From assembly GCF_014646995.1 (NCBI RefSeq), contig NZ_BMOI01000001.1, forward strand, positions 645,018 through 709,017: DNA of 64,000 bases, written 5' to 3'. The notes under the pieces are model-generated. The model was given only the letters and a program-made list of their open reading frames with translations. It was not told where the DNA came from and did not search any database. Source of the DNA: Curtobacterium luteum. GTDB taxonomy: Bacteria; Actinomycetota; Actinomycetes; Actinomycetales; Microbacteriaceae. How positions within the stretch are numbered: the first letter of the stretch is position 1; the number at the start of each line of letters is the position of its first letter. Below, in pieces: positions 19,479 to 28,538 of this stretch. A program made the translations under genes and the position numbers.

Positions 19479-21959
19479 ATGGCACGCACGGAAGCAGTCG
19501 GCCTGCCCGACGGTGAACGCATCGAGGACGTCGACGTCTCCGAGGAGATGCAGGGCTCCTTCCTCGAGTACGCGTACTCCGTCATCTACTCCCGGGCACT
19601 CCCCGACGCCCGCGACGGCCTCAAGCCCGTGCAGCGCCGCATCCTGTACCAGATGGCGGAGATGGGCCTCCGGCCGGACCGCGGGCACGTCAAGAGCGCC
19701 CGCGTCACGGGTGAGGTGATGGGCAAGCTGCACCCGCACGGGGACAGCGCGATCTACGACGCGCTCGTGCGGATGGCACAGCCGTTCACGATGCGCGTGC
19801 CGCTCGTCGACGGCCACGGCAACTTCGGCTCCCTCGACGACGGCCCCGCTGCGGCCCGCTACACCGAAGCCCGGCTCGCCGAGCCGTCGATGGCGATGAC
19901 GGAGGGGCCCGGCGAGGACGTCGTCGACTTCGTCCCGAACTACGACAACCAGCTCATGCAGCCGGGCGTCCTGCCCGCGGCCTTCCCGAACCTGCTCGTC
20001 AACGGCGCCTCCGGCATCGCGGTCGGCATGGCGACGAACATGGCGCCGCACAACCTGGGCGAGGTCGTCGAGGCCGCGAAGCACCTGCTCATGAACCCGC
20101 AGGCCTCGCTCGAGGAACTGATGGAGTTCGTGCCCGGGCCGGACCTGCCCGGCGGCGGCACGATCGTCGGGCTCTCCGGGGTCCGAGACGCCTACGCGAC
20201 CGGGCGTGGGTCCTTCCGCACGCGCGCGAAGGTGAGCGTCGAGAACACCACGCCGCGCAAGGTCGGCCTGATCGTCACGGAGCTGCCGTACCTCGTCGGC
20301 CCGGAGCGCGTGATCGAGAAGATCAAGGACGGCGTCCAGTCCAAGAAGCTCGTCGGCATCTCCGACGTGAAGGACCTCACCGACCGCAACCACGGGCTCC
20401 GGCTCGTGATCGAGATCAAGTCCGGGTTCAACCCGACGGCCGTGCTCGAGCAGCTCTACAAGCACACGCCGCTCGAGGACGGCTTCGGCATCAACAACGT
20501 CGCCCTCGTCGACGGGTCGCCGCGGACGCTCGGACTCCGTGACCTGCTCGACGTCTACGTGCGGCACCGGCTGTCCGTGGTGACCCGACGGTCGCAGTAC
20601 CGGCTCGCGCGCAAGCAGGAGCGCCTGCACCTCGTCGAAGGCCTCCTCGTCGCGATCCTCGACATCGACGAGGTCATCGAGGTCATCCGCTCCTCGGACG
20701 ACTCCGAGGCAGCGCGGTCCCGACTCCAGACGGTGTTCGACCTGTCCGAGGTCCAGGCGGAGTACATCCTCGAGCTGCGGTTGCGGCGCCTGACGAAGTT
20801 CTCCCGCCTCGAGCTCGAGGGCGAGCGCGACCAGCTCCTCACCGACATCGCCGCGCTCGAGGAACTGCTGGCGTCCGACGAGCGTCTCCGTGCTCAGGTG
20901 TCCCTCGAGCTCACCGAGGTGTCCGACCGGTTCGCGACCCCGCGCCGGACGCTCCTCACCGAGGCCGATGCTCCGGTCCGCGGGGGTCGCAAGGCCGCGG
21001 TCGACCCGGAGTCGCTGCAGATCGCCGACTCCCCGTGTCGCGTGATCCTGTCGACCACCGGGCGGCTCGTGCGCGTCGACATCCCCTCGTCCGACCTGGG
21101 GATCGTGCGGGTGCCGAAGCGGTCGAAGCACGACGCCGTCCGGTCGTCCGTCGTGTCCACCGTCCGTGGTGAGCTCGGCGCCCTGACCTCAACGGGCCGG
21201 GTCGTGCGGTTCTCCCCCGTGGACGTCCCCGCGGTGCCCCCGGCGTCCGTCCGGCTCGACGCCGGGGTCCGCGTGTCCGAGTACCTCGGCGTGCTTCGGA
21301 CCGAGGCCGTGGTCGCACTCATCTCCATGGGTTCGGACGACTCCGTTGCGATCGGGACCGCGCAGGGCATCGTGAAGCGGGTCGTCGCCGGTGCGTGGCC
21401 GGACAAGCCCGAGGTGCTCGCGATCGGCCTGAAGCCGGGCGACTCCGTCGTCGGCGCGACCCAGGCGCCGGAGGACGACGACCTCGTCTTCATCACGTCG
21501 AACGCCCAGCTGCTGCGGTTCCCGGCGTCCGGCGTCCGCCCCCAGGGCCTCCCGGCCGGAGGGGTCGCGGGCGTCTCGCTCGGAGCCGGCGCCTCGGTGA
21601 TCTGGTTCGGCTCGGTGCCGCGCTCGGACGACGCCGTGGTCGCCACCGTGTCGACGTCGTCCTCGGCGCTGCCCGGCACCGACAACGGCCGCGCGAAGGT
21701 GTCGGCGTTGTCGGAGTTCCCGGCGAAGGGGCGGGCGACGCAGGGTGTCCGGGCGCACGCGTTCCTGAAGGGCGAGGACGGGCTGACCGTGGCGTGGGCG
21801 GGCATCGCGCCGCCGCACGCGGTGGGGACCGACGGCGCTGCCCGGACCCTGCCCGACTGGTTGTCGAAGCGCGACGGGTCGGGCAGCCCGCTCGACGCCG
21901 TGATCGGCTCGATCGGCGGGAGTGCGGCGGCGCTCGACGGGACCGCGGGCGATGCGTAG
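19479..21959 (+). CDS. parC: DNA topoisomerase IV subunit A (ParC; GyrA/ParC family)
   Basis: An 826-residue type IIA topoisomerase subunit that breaks and rejoins DNA. The quinolone-resistance region [17 protein letters not shown] is present, with the catalytic Tyr at residue 128 in AARYTEARL. The C-terminal beta-pinwheel lacks a clean GyrA box (only a degenerate [10 protein letters not shown]), which together with the nearby parE favours topoisomerase IV over gyrase. The ATG follows AGAAGG. parC and parE are tail to tail across a 473-bp repeat-filled gap instead of forming an operon. Confidence 0.93.
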   Translation: MARTEAVGLPDGERIEDVDVSEEMQGSFLEYAYSVIYSRALPDARDGLKPVQRRILYQMAEMGLRPDRGHVKSARVTGEVMGKLHPHGDSAIYDALVRMAQPFTMRVPLVDGHGNFGSLDDGPAAARYTEARLAEPSMAMTEGPGEDVVDFVPNYDNQLMQPGVLPAAFPNLLVNGASGIAVGMATNMAPHNLGEVVEAAKHLLMNPQASLEELMEFVPGPDLPGGGTIVGLSGVRDAYATGRGSFRTRAKVSVENTTPRKVGLIVTELPYLVGPERVIEKIKDGVQSKKLVGISDVKDLTDRNHGLRLVIEIKSGFNPTAVLEQLYKHTPLEDGFGINNVALVDGSPRTLGLRDLLDVYVRHRLSVVTRRSQYRLARKQERLHLVEGLLVAILDIDEVIEVIRSSDDSEAARSRLQTVFDLSEVQAEYILELRLRRLTKFSRLELEGERDQLLTDIAALEELLASDERLRAQVSLELTEVSDRFATPRRTLLTEADAPVRGGRKAAVDPESLQIADSPCRVILSTTGRLVRVDIPSSDLGIVRVPKRSKHDAVRSSVVSTVRGELGALTSTGRVVRFSPVDVPAVPPASVRLDAGVRVSEYLGVLRTEAVVALISMGSDDSVAIGTAQGIVKRVVAGAWPDKPEVLAIGLKPGDSVVGATQAPEDDDLVFITSNAQLLRFPASGVRPQGLPAGGVAGVSLGAGASVIWFGSVPRSDDAVVATVSTSSSALPGTDNGRAKVSALSEFPAKGRATQGVRAHAFLKGEDGLTVAWAGIAPPHAVGTDGAARTLPDWLSKRDGSGSPLDAVIGSIGGSAAALDGTAGDA

Positions 21960-21987
21960 GGCGGGCCGCGCCGGCGCGGCCGGCACC

Positions 21988-22432
21988 CCGAGACTCGGCG
22001 TCAGCGACCGATCGCGGGCCCGACAGCACGAGAACGGTCGCCCACCGCGAGACTCGCGGCCCGCGCCCCGAGACTCGGCGTCAGCGACCGGCGCCGGGCC
22101 CGCAGCCGCCCCGCTCGGCACGCGGAACTGTCCGCCGCCCCGAGACTCGGCGTCAGCGACCGATCGCGGGCCCGACGGCACGAGAACGGTCGCCCACCGC
22201 GAGACTCGCGGCCCGCGCCCCGAGACGCGCGGCCGGCGCCCCGAGACTCGGCCCCGCGGACACCCCCGCCCCGCTCAGCACGCGAGAAACTGCCCGACCA
22301 GCCGAGACTCGGCGTCAGCGACCGATCGCGGCCCCGACGGCACGAGAACGGTCGCCCACCGCGAGACTCGCGGCCCGCGCCCCGAGACTCGGCGTCAGCG
22401 ACCGATGCCGGGCCCGCAGCCGCGCCCCCGCG
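21988..22432 (+). repeat. Clustered repeats between parC and parE
   Basis: Five copies of a core beginning CGAGACTCGGCGTCAGCGAC start at 21989, 22069, 22141, 22303 and 22383. Three copies of an associated block (ACGAGAACGGTCGCCCACCG followed by CGAGACTCGCGGCCC) lie between them. Spacing is about 70, 80 and 160 bp. The core contains the inverted repeat CGAG-ACTCG. The block fills the whole parC-parE gap and holds no credible gene. A related family lies at 50186-50540. Confidence 0.85.
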
Positions 22433-24547
22433 CTACGCGTCGATCCGGTCGCGGTCGAGCCCCTCGCCGGCGAGGATGAACTCCTTGCGCGGCGCGACGT
22501 CGTTCCCCATCAGCAGCTCGAACACCTTCGCCGCGTTCTCGGCGTCGGGCACGTTCACCCGTCGGAGCGTGCGGTGTGTCCGGTCCATCGTCGTCTCGGC
22601 GAGCTGGTCCGCGTCCATCTCCCCCAGGCCCTTGTACCGCTGGATGGGCTCCTGGTACTTCTTGCCCTGCTTCTCGAGCTTCTTCAGCACCGCCTGCAGC
22701 TCAGCCTCGGAGTACGTGTAGAGCGTGTCGTTGGCCTTCCCCCGGTTCACCACGACGACCCGGTGGAGCGGAGGGACCGCGGCGAACACCCGGCCCTGCT
22801 CGATCATCGGCCGCATGTACCGGAAGAACAGCGTCAGCAACAGCGTCCGGATGTGCGCCCCGTCTACGTCGGCGTCGGACATGATGATGATCTTGCCGTA
22901 GCGGGCCTGGTCGATCTCGAACGAGCGACCCGAACCGGCCCCGATGACCTGGATGATCGACGCGCACTCCGCGTTCGAGAGCATGTCCGAGACCGAGGCC
23001 TTCTGGACGTTGAGGATCTTGCCCCGGATCGGCAGGAGCGCCTGGTACTCGCTGTTGCGCGCCAGCTTCGCGGTGCCGAGCGCCGAGTCGCCCTCGACGA
23101 TGAAGAGCTCGGTGCCCTCGGCGTCCTGTTTCCGGCAGTCGGCGAGCTTCGTCGGCAGGGAGGAGTTCTCGAGCGCGTTCTTCCGCCGCTGCGTCTCCTT
23201 GTGCGCCCGCGCGGAGATGCGCGTCTTCATCTCGGCGACGACCTTCTCGAGTAGCGTCGCGGCCTGCGCCTTCTCGGTGCGCTGTGTGGAGGTCAGGATC
23301 TCGGTGAGCCGCTTCGACACCACCTGGTCGACGATCTTCCGGACCGCCGGCGTGCCGAGGACCTCCTTCGTCTGGCCCTCGAACTGCGGCTCGGGCAGCC
23401 GGACGGTCAGGACCGCGGTGAGGCCCGCGAGGACGTCGTCCTTCTCGAGCTTGTCCTGCCCGACCTTGAGCTTGCGCGCGTTCGCTTCGACCTGGGCGCG
23501 CACGGCCTTCACGACGCCGGACTCGAAGCCGGCCTGGTGGGTGCCGCCCTTCGGCGTGGCGATGATGTTCACGAAGCTGCGGAACACCGTCTCGTAGCCG
23601 CTGCCCCACCGGAGTGCGAGGTCGACCTCGCACTGACGCTCGACCGCCGTCGACACCATGTGCCCCTGGTCGTCGAGCATCGGGACGGTCTCGGTGAAGG
23701 TGCCCGTGCCCTGGATCCGCCACACGTCGGTGACGCCCGCGTCGACGGCGAGGTGCTCGACGAACTCGCCGATGCCGCCCTCGTAACGGAAGCGCTCGAC
23801 GACCGGACCGTCCTCGAGCGGTGCGCCCGTGGCGGTCGCCCGCGACGCCGCGGCCTCGATCGACGACGGACGCGCGTCGGTGATCGTGATGCCGAGTCCG
23901 GGGACCAGGAACGCGGTCTGGCGCGCCCGGTTCACGAGGTCCTGCGTGCTGAAGCGGGCGTCCGGCGTGAAGATCTGCCGGTCGGCCCAGTAGCGGATGC
24001 GTGAACCGGTCACACCCTTCTTGACCTTGCCGACAACCCGGAGTTCACTGCCCGAGGTGAAGGGGGTGAACGGTGCGTCCGGCCCGTCCCCGGCGAACGT
24101 GCCCGGCTCGCCGCGGTGGAACGACATCGCGTAGGTCTTGCCGCCGCGGTCGACCTCGACGTCGAGGCGCTCGGACAGGGCGTTGACGACCGACGCGCCG
24201 ACCCCGTGCAGGCCGCCCGAGGCCGCGTACGACCCGGACCCGAACTTGCCGCCGGCGTGCAGCTTGGTGAAGACGACCTCGACCCCGGTCAGCCCCGTCT
24301 TCGGTTCGACGTCGACCGGGATGCCGCGCGCGGTGTCACGGACCTCGACGGAACCGTCCGGGTGCAGCACCACCCCGATCTCGTCACCGTGCCCGGCGAG
24401 GGCTTCGTCCACGGAGTTGTCGATGATCTCCCACAGGCAGTGCATGAGCCCCCGGGAGTCGGTCGACCCGATGTACATGCCCGGACGCTTGCGAACCGCC
24501 TCGAGCCCTTCGAGGACGGAGAGGTGGCGCGCGGAGTAGTCAGACAC
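22433..24547 (-). CDS. parE: DNA topoisomerase IV subunit B (ParE; GyrB/ParE family)
   Basis: A 704-residue ATPase subunit of topoisomerase IV. GHKL ATPase motifs: EIIDNSVDEALAGHG, DTARGIPVD and GGLHGVGASVVNALS. The TOPRIM domain has EGDSALG and the metal-binding DADVDGAHIRTLL; the C-terminus has RYKGLGEMDADQLAETTMD. The GTG at 24547 lies 6 nt after TACGAT on the minus strand, so the message is probably leaderless, although a GGAGG directly abuts the start. Partner of the convergent parC. Confidence 0.95.
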   Translation of the reverse strand: MSDYSARHLSVLEGLEAVRKRPGMYIGSTDSRGLMHCLWEIIDNSVDEALAGHGDEIGVVLHPDGSVEVRDTARGIPVDVEPKTGLTGVEVVFTKLHAGGKFGSGSYAASGGLHGVGASVVNALSERLDVEVDRGGKTYAMSFHRGEPGTFAGDGPDAPFTPFTSGSELRVVGKVKKGVTGSRIRYWADRQIFTPDARFSTQDLVNRARQTAFLVPGLGITITDARPSSIEAAASRATATGAPLEDGPVVERFRYEGGIGEFVEHLAVDAGVTDVWRIQGTGTFTETVPMLDDQGHMVSTAVERQCEVDLALRWGSGYETVFRSFVNIIATPKGGTHQAGFESGVVKAVRAQVEANARKLKVGQDKLEKDDVLAGLTAVLTVRLPEPQFEGQTKEVLGTPAVRKIVDQVVSKRLTEILTSTQRTEKAQAATLLEKVVAEMKTRISARAHKETQRRKNALENSSLPTKLADCRKQDAEGTELFIVEGDSALGTAKLARNSEYQALLPIRGKILNVQKASVSDMLSNAECASIIQVIGAGSGRSFEIDQARYGKIIIMSDADVDGAHIRTLLLTLFFRYMRPMIEQGRVFAAVPPLHRVVVVNRGKANDTLYTYSEAELQAVLKKLEKQGKKYQEPIQRYKGLGEMDADQLAETTMDRTHRTLRRVNVPDAENAAKVFELLMGNDVAPRKEFILAGEGLDRDRIDA

Positions 24548-24553
24548 CCTCCG

Positions 24554-24559
24554 ATCGTA
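24554..24559 (-). promoter_or_regulatory. -10 element of the leaderless parE promoter
   Basis: TACGAT on the minus strand ends 6 nt before the parE GTG. Confidence 0.5.
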
Positions 24560-24738
24560 CTGATGCGGACCGACACCCCCGGCCCTGACACTCGGTCTGG
24601 GGCCAGCGGGTCCGCGCTGAGCGAAACGTGCCCCGATGATGCCGTACATCCAGGCGGCACGTGTTGAAATGGTCACCAACCGGCACCCGTTGGGTGGCAA
24701 CACCGGCACCCGACCTGCGATCCGTGAGGAGCACAGCA

Positions 24739-24963
24739 ATGACCCAGACCGTGCAGGACCTCTCCATCGACGAATTCGGCAGCAACCAGCTCACCGCTGC
24801 TGACCGCTGCGACAGCTGCGGAGCGCAGGCCTACATCCGCGCCACCATGGCCAGCGGCGAGCTCCTCTTCTGCGCCCACCACGGCGCCGAGTTCAAGGAC
24901 AAGCTCGCGGCGACGGCCATCGAATGGCACGACGAGAGCAGCCGACTCTACGAGTCGAAGTAG
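24739..24963 (+). CDS. DUF7455 family small zinc-binding protein
   Basis: A 74-residue protein with RCDSCGAQAYIRATM and GELLFCAHHG: a CxxC plus C-x-x-H arrangement likely to bind one zinc. It matches the short conserved actinobacterial DUF7455 family, usually found near sigA and parE as here. Function unknown. The ATG at 24739 follows GAGGAG by 8 nt. A 50-nt perfect palindrome follows the stop codon. Confidence 0.88.
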   Translation: MTQTVQDLSIDEFGSNQLTAADRCDSCGAQAYIRATMASGELLFCAHHGAEFKDKLAATAIEWHDESSRLYESK

Positions 24964-24972
24964 CGCCCGGCG

Positions 24973-25022
24973 CAACGGACGGGAGGCGCGGTGCCAGCTG
25001 GCACCGCGCCTCCCGTCCGTTG
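24973..25022. terminator. 50-nt perfect palindrome between convergent genes
   Basis: 25 bp pair with no loop mismatch around a central AGCT. The arms carry GGACGGGAGGC and GGTGCCAG and their complements. It lies 10 nt after the DUF7455 stop and 11 nt before the convergent amidotransferase-like stop, serving as a likely bidirectional terminator. It is the cleanest member of the palindrome family repeated across the window. Confidence 0.75.
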
Positions 25023-25032
25023 TTCGGGCGTT

Positions 25033-25806
25033 TCAGGCGATCCGCTTGAACGCCTTGTCGACGTAGCGGTCGATGGTCGCGCGCGCTTCGCGCGCGTACC
25101 GGTCGATCGAGGCCGTGCGGTCCGGGTCCGGCGTGTAGGCGCGCCCGAGTCGGGCCGTCGCCGCGGCGAGGACGCCGTCGGTGAGCTGCGGGTTGAGCGG
25201 CAGGATCGGACCCTGCGTGTGCGTGCCGAACGAGGTGCCGACGATCGCCCCCTCGACCGGGCTGCCCGCCTGGTTCCCACCGCCGGAGACGACGTCCGCG
25301 AAGGGCATGACCCCGGAGCCGAGCTCGATGCGGGTGGCGTGGTCCTCGAAGCCCGCGATGCGGGTCGGGGCACCACCGAGCAGCGGGTACCGGGTGTCGA
25401 GGACGAAGTAGTTCACCCGACGCTCGGCTCCGCGGACGGCCCGGGCGTCGAAGACCCCGAAGCCCGTGACGTCCGGCCCGTCGGTCGCGACCACCGCGTT
25501 CGTGGCGAGGTCGAACCCGCCGCCGACCGCCACCACCGGGACATCGGCGGCCGCGAGGTCGCGGAGGGCCGCGCCGACCCTCGTGACGTCGGCGCCGAGC
25601 GACCGCATGGCGCTCAGCGGGCCGTTGCCGATCACGACGACGTCGGCCTGGGTCGGCACGGTGTCGCCCGGGGCGTACTCGACGACCTCGGTGGGGATGT
25701 CGGCGGCCTCGGCACGGCGCACGAGGGCTGCGACGTTGCCGCGGTCCCCCGAGACGCCCATCTGCCGCGGGTACACGTGCAGGATGGTCAACCGGTCGGC
25801 GGTCAT
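25033..25806 (-). CDS. GatD-like class I glutamine amidotransferase homolog lacking catalytic Cys and His
   Basis: A 257-residue homolog of GatD, the glutaminase subunit of lipid II isoglutaminyl synthase. Fold markers remain: VYPRQMGVSGDRGN near the start, GFEDHATR, and the terminal GTHTQGPILPLNP. The nucleophile elbow, normally CGGY/F, reads AVGGGFDLA, with Gly95 in place of Cys. The catalytic His of the usual HGP motif is Gln198 (THTQGP). The protein contains no cysteine, so it cannot act as a normal glutaminase. The ATG overlaps the murT-like stop (ATGA), so the two are coupled and probably form a complex. Annotation pipelines may still call it an amidotransferase; I infer an altered role. 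Confidence 0.88.
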   Translation of the reverse strand: MTADRLTILHVYPRQMGVSGDRGNVAALVRRAEAADIPTEVVEYAPGDTVPTQADVVVIGNGPLSAMRSLGADVTRVGAALRDLAAADVPVVAVGGGFDLATNAVVATDGPDVTGFGVFDARAVRGAERRVNYFVLDTRYPLLGGAPTRIAGFEDHATRIELGSGVMPFADVVSGGGNQAGSPVEGAIVGTSFGTHTQGPILPLNPQLTDGVLAAATARLGRAYTPDPDRTASIDRYAREARATIDRYVDKAFKRIA

Positions 25807-27062
25807 GCCGTCTTCTCCATGTCCGGGTGGCCGAGGGCCTTGCGGGCGATCATCATGATCTCGTAGTTGACGATGAAGTTCTTCGTGCCACTGGTGGTGG
25901 CGCCGAGCTGCTCCATGCGGCGGATCGCGGCCTCGACGTCGGGCTCGACGGCGCCGATGCGGACGCCGGCGTGCTCGAGGGCGATGGCGATCTGCCAGGC
26001 CTTGTCACCGGAGACGACGTCCACGTGGTCGAGCTTCGAGAAGTCGATGTCGTAGATCCAGGAGATGTCCGGCGTGCCCTCGTCGATCGCCATGAGGACC
26101 TGCTCGGGGTGGTCCGGCAGGGCGTCGAGGTTGAGCTGGAGGCTCGCGGCGTTCTTGAACATCGTGAACTCGGCGGACTCGCCCGCGATGGGCAGTCGCT
26201 CCCCGCGCCCGTAGGCGGGCTTCATCGTGCCGAAGGCCTTCGTGACCGCGTCCGCGCGGAACTGGTCGCCGAGCGCCGCGCTGGCCGTTGCCGTGGCGGC
26301 AGCCGCGTCCACCGCGTAGTGCAGCCCACGCGCCGGCAGTCGGACCGGGATGTCGGCTCCGGCGAAGCGGATGGTCGCACCGTCGCCGGTGTTCACGACG
26401 ACCTCGGCGTCGGCGACGTTCGGCTCGGCGTCCTGCCGGTCGAAGTCGTCCGCGTTCTGCAGGCCGTTCGGCGCCGCGGCGACGACCTCGGCACTCGCCC
26501 CGAACCGGAGCACCTGCTGGTCGGCCGTACCGACGTAGGCGTCGAGGAACTGGTCGTCGCGGTTGGTGATGACGTTCCGGGCCGAGAGCGCCGCGGTGTC
26601 GAGCATCATCGTCGCGACGCGCTCGGTCTCGAAGAACCGGTAGAGCTGGTCGACCTGCACGTTGAGCATCGTCACCGTCGACGGCGACAGGATGCCGGCG
26701 AGCTCGACCGCGAACGCCTCGTCGACCTCGAGGATGCCGATGTCGGCCTTGAGCTTGCCGGTCAGCGACACCTCGGACAGGAGTGCCGACGCGATGCCCT
26801 GTGGGAGGTTCGCCCCGGAGGGGTTGGTGAAGACCCGGAGGCCGTGCGCCCGGACGATGTCCGAGATCATGTGGGTCGTCGTCGACTTGCCGTTCGAGCC
26901 GAGCACGAAGACGACGCCGTTCGGGAACTGCTTCGTCACGTGCTGCAGGAAGTCCGGTACGAGCTTCAGGACGATGTAGCCGGGGTAGGCGGACCCCCCG
27001 CCCCGCGCACGGGCGAGGGCGCGGAGGATCCGCCCGACGAGGATCGGGACCAGGAAACGCAT
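25803..27062 (-). CDS. MurT-like Mur ligase (lipid II isoglutaminyl synthase, ligase subunit homolog), without zinc ribbon
   Basis: A 419-residue Mur-ligase-family protein. ATP-binding loop VLGSNGKSTTTHM (Lys59); central ligase motifs DIGILEVDEA and ITNRDDQF; C-terminal DUF1727 domain with SWIYDIDF around residues 334-341, where canonical MurT has an essential Asp. Canonical MurT carries a Cys4 zinc ribbon in the middle domain; this protein has no cysteine and the region is replaced by an Asp/Ala-rich stretch. In other bacteria MurT/GatD amidate the alpha-carboxyl of D-Glu in lipid II. It starts 4 nt after sigA ends and overlaps the GatD-like gene. ATP-dependent activation of D-Glu looks possible; the nucleophile it uses is open. 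Confidence 0.87.
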   Translation of the reverse strand: MRFLVPILVGRILRALARARGGGSAYPGYIVLKLVPDFLQHVTKQFPNGVVFVLGSNGKSTTTHMISDIVRAHGLRVFTNPSGANLPQGIASALLSEVSLTGKLKADIGILEVDEAFAVELAGILSPSTVTMLNVQVDQLYRFFETERVATMMLDTAALSARNVITNRDDQFLDAYVGTADQQVLRFGASAEVVAAAPNGLQNADDFDRQDAEPNVADAEVVVNTGDGATIRFAGADIPVRLPARGLHYAVDAAAATATASAALGDQFRADAVTKAFGTMKPAYGRGERLPIAGESAEFTMFKNAASLQLNLDALPDHPEQVLMAIDEGTPDISWIYDIDFSKLDHVDVVSGDKAWQIAIALEHAGVRIGAVEPDVEAAIRRMEQLGATTSGTKNFIVNYEIMMIARKALGHPDMEKTA

Positions 27063-27066
27063 CGGC

Positions 27067-28347
27067 CTACTCGAGGTAGTCGCGCAGCGACTGCGACCGC
27101 GACGGGTGGCGGAGCTTCGCCATCGTCTTGGACTCGATCTGGCGGATGCGCTCACGCGTCACACCGAACGTGTCACCGATCTGGTCGAGGGTCTTCGGCT
27201 GGCCGTCACCGAGGCCGAAGCGCATGCGGATCACGCCCGCCTCGCGCTCGGACAGGGAGTCGAGGAGGCTCTCGAGCTGCTTCTGCAGCATCGTGAAGCC
27301 CACCGCGTCGGCCGGGACGACCGCCTCGGTGTCCTCGATGAGGTCACCGAACTCCGAGTCGCCGTCCTCGCCCAGCGGCGTGTGGAGGGAGATCGGCTCG
27401 CGGCCGTACTTCTGCACCTCGACGACCTTCTCCGGCGTCATGTCGAGCTCACGGGCGAGCTCTTCCGGAGTGGGCTCGCGACCGAGGTCCTGCAGCATCT
27501 GGCGCTGCACACGCGCCAGCTTGTTGATGACCTCGACCATGTGTACCGGGATGCGGATCGTGCGGGCCTGGTCGGCCATGGCACGGGTGATCGCCTGGCG
27601 GATCCACCACGTCGCGTAGGTCGAGAACTTGAAGCCCTTCGTGTAGTCGAACTTCTCGACCGCACGGATCAGGCCCAGGTTGCCTTCCTGGATGAGGTCC
27701 AGGAACTGCATGCCGCGGCCCGTGTAGCGCTTGGCGAGCGAGACCACCAGACGGAGGTTCGCGCCGAGCAGGTGCGACTTCGCGCGCTGGCCGTCGCGGG
27801 CCACCCAGCGGAGTTCGCGCTCCTCGGGCTTCGACAGACCGGTCGAGTGCTGCAGCTTGTCCTCGGCGAACAGGCCGGCCTCGATGCGCATCGCGAGCTC
27901 GACCTCCTGCTCGGCGTTGAGGAGCGCGACCTTGCCGATCTGCTTCAGGTAGTCCTTCACCGGGTCCGCGGTGGCACCCGTGATGGTCGTCGAGTAGACC
28001 GGCGCCTCGTCGTCGTCGGACTGCGAGATGACGAGCGCTCCGGCAGCGACCGCGGCGGCTTCGGCCTTGGTGTCCTTCGGGGCGTCCTCGTCGGTGTCGG
28101 CGTCGTCGGCGGTGTCGTCCGCGGACTCGTCCACGGGCTCGACGGGCTCGTCGTCGAGCTCCTCGTCGTCGGCCTTCGCCTTCTTGCCGCCCTTGGCGGT
28201 GGTCTTCTGCGGCGCGGCCTTCTTCGCCGGCGCCTTGGTGGCGCGCTTCTTCGGCGCAGCCGTCCCCTCGGCCTCGGCGGTCTCGGCCGTCGTGCCGTCG
28301 GGCTCGGTGTCCTTCGTGGGATCGATCGTCGTGCTCCGGGCAGCCAT
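27067..28347 (-). CDS. sigA: Primary sigma factor SigA (RpoD/HrdB)
   Basis: A 426-residue sigma-70 group 1 factor. A low-complexity N-terminus (Lys/Ala- then Asp/Glu-rich, residues 1-110) is typical of actinobacterial HrdB. Region 2 includes [17 protein letters not shown] and [17 protein letters not shown]; region 3 has [14 protein letters not shown]; region 4.2 has [20 protein letters not shown], the -35 recognition helix. The ATG follows GAGAGG. The MurT-like gene follows immediately on the same strand. The many TANNNT hexamers upstream of genes in this window are consistent with this factor's -10 preference. Confidence 0.96.
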   Translation of the reverse strand: MAARSTTIDPTKDTEPDGTTAETAEAEGTAAPKKRATKAPAKKAAPQKTTAKGGKKAKADDEELDDEPVEPVDESADDTADDADTDEDAPKDTKAEAAAVAAGALVISQSDDDEAPVYSTTITGATADPVKDYLKQIGKVALLNAEQEVELAMRIEAGLFAEDKLQHSTGLSKPEERELRWVARDGQRAKSHLLGANLRLVVSLAKRYTGRGMQFLDLIQEGNLGLIRAVEKFDYTKGFKFSTYATWWIRQAITRAMADQARTIRIPVHMVEVINKLARVQRQMLQDLGREPTPEELARELDMTPEKVVEVQKYGREPISLHTPLGEDGDSEFGDLIEDTEAVVPADAVGFTMLQKQLESLLDSLSEREAGVIRMRFGLGDGQPKTLDQIGDTFGVTRERIRQIESKTMAKLRHPSRSQSLRDYLE

Positions 28348-28440
28348 GCGATCACCTCTCTCGTCGTGCCACGTTCGTGGGGTCGTGGCCTCCCTCGCCG
28401 CCCAGGGCCGTCGCCGCAGTCCCCCGCGTCAGCCGGTCCT

Positions 28441-28472
28441 ACCTATCCGGGCAGCACTAGGACCCATGTCAA
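28441..28472 (-). promoter_or_regulatory. Candidate sigA promoter
   Basis: On the minus strand an exact TTGACA (28472-28467) is followed by GGATAGGT about 19 nt later. Located about 100 bp upstream of the sigA ATG. The spacing is longer than ideal, so this is tentative. Confidence 0.3.
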
Positions 28473-28538
28473 GTCCCCCGGTTTCCACGCGCTCCGGCAG
28501 GAACGTCTGGTCACGAGGGCCCGATGGGTCCGTAGTCA

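Noticed and set aside
19479-21959. Calling this gene gyrA
   Set aside because: The GyrA box is degenerate, parE is adjacent, and the canonical gyrB-gyrA context near the origin is absent.
21988-22432. CRISPR array between parC and parE
   Set aside because: Repeat spacing is irregular (70, 80, about 160 bp), the intervening DNA is itself repeated and no cas gene is present.
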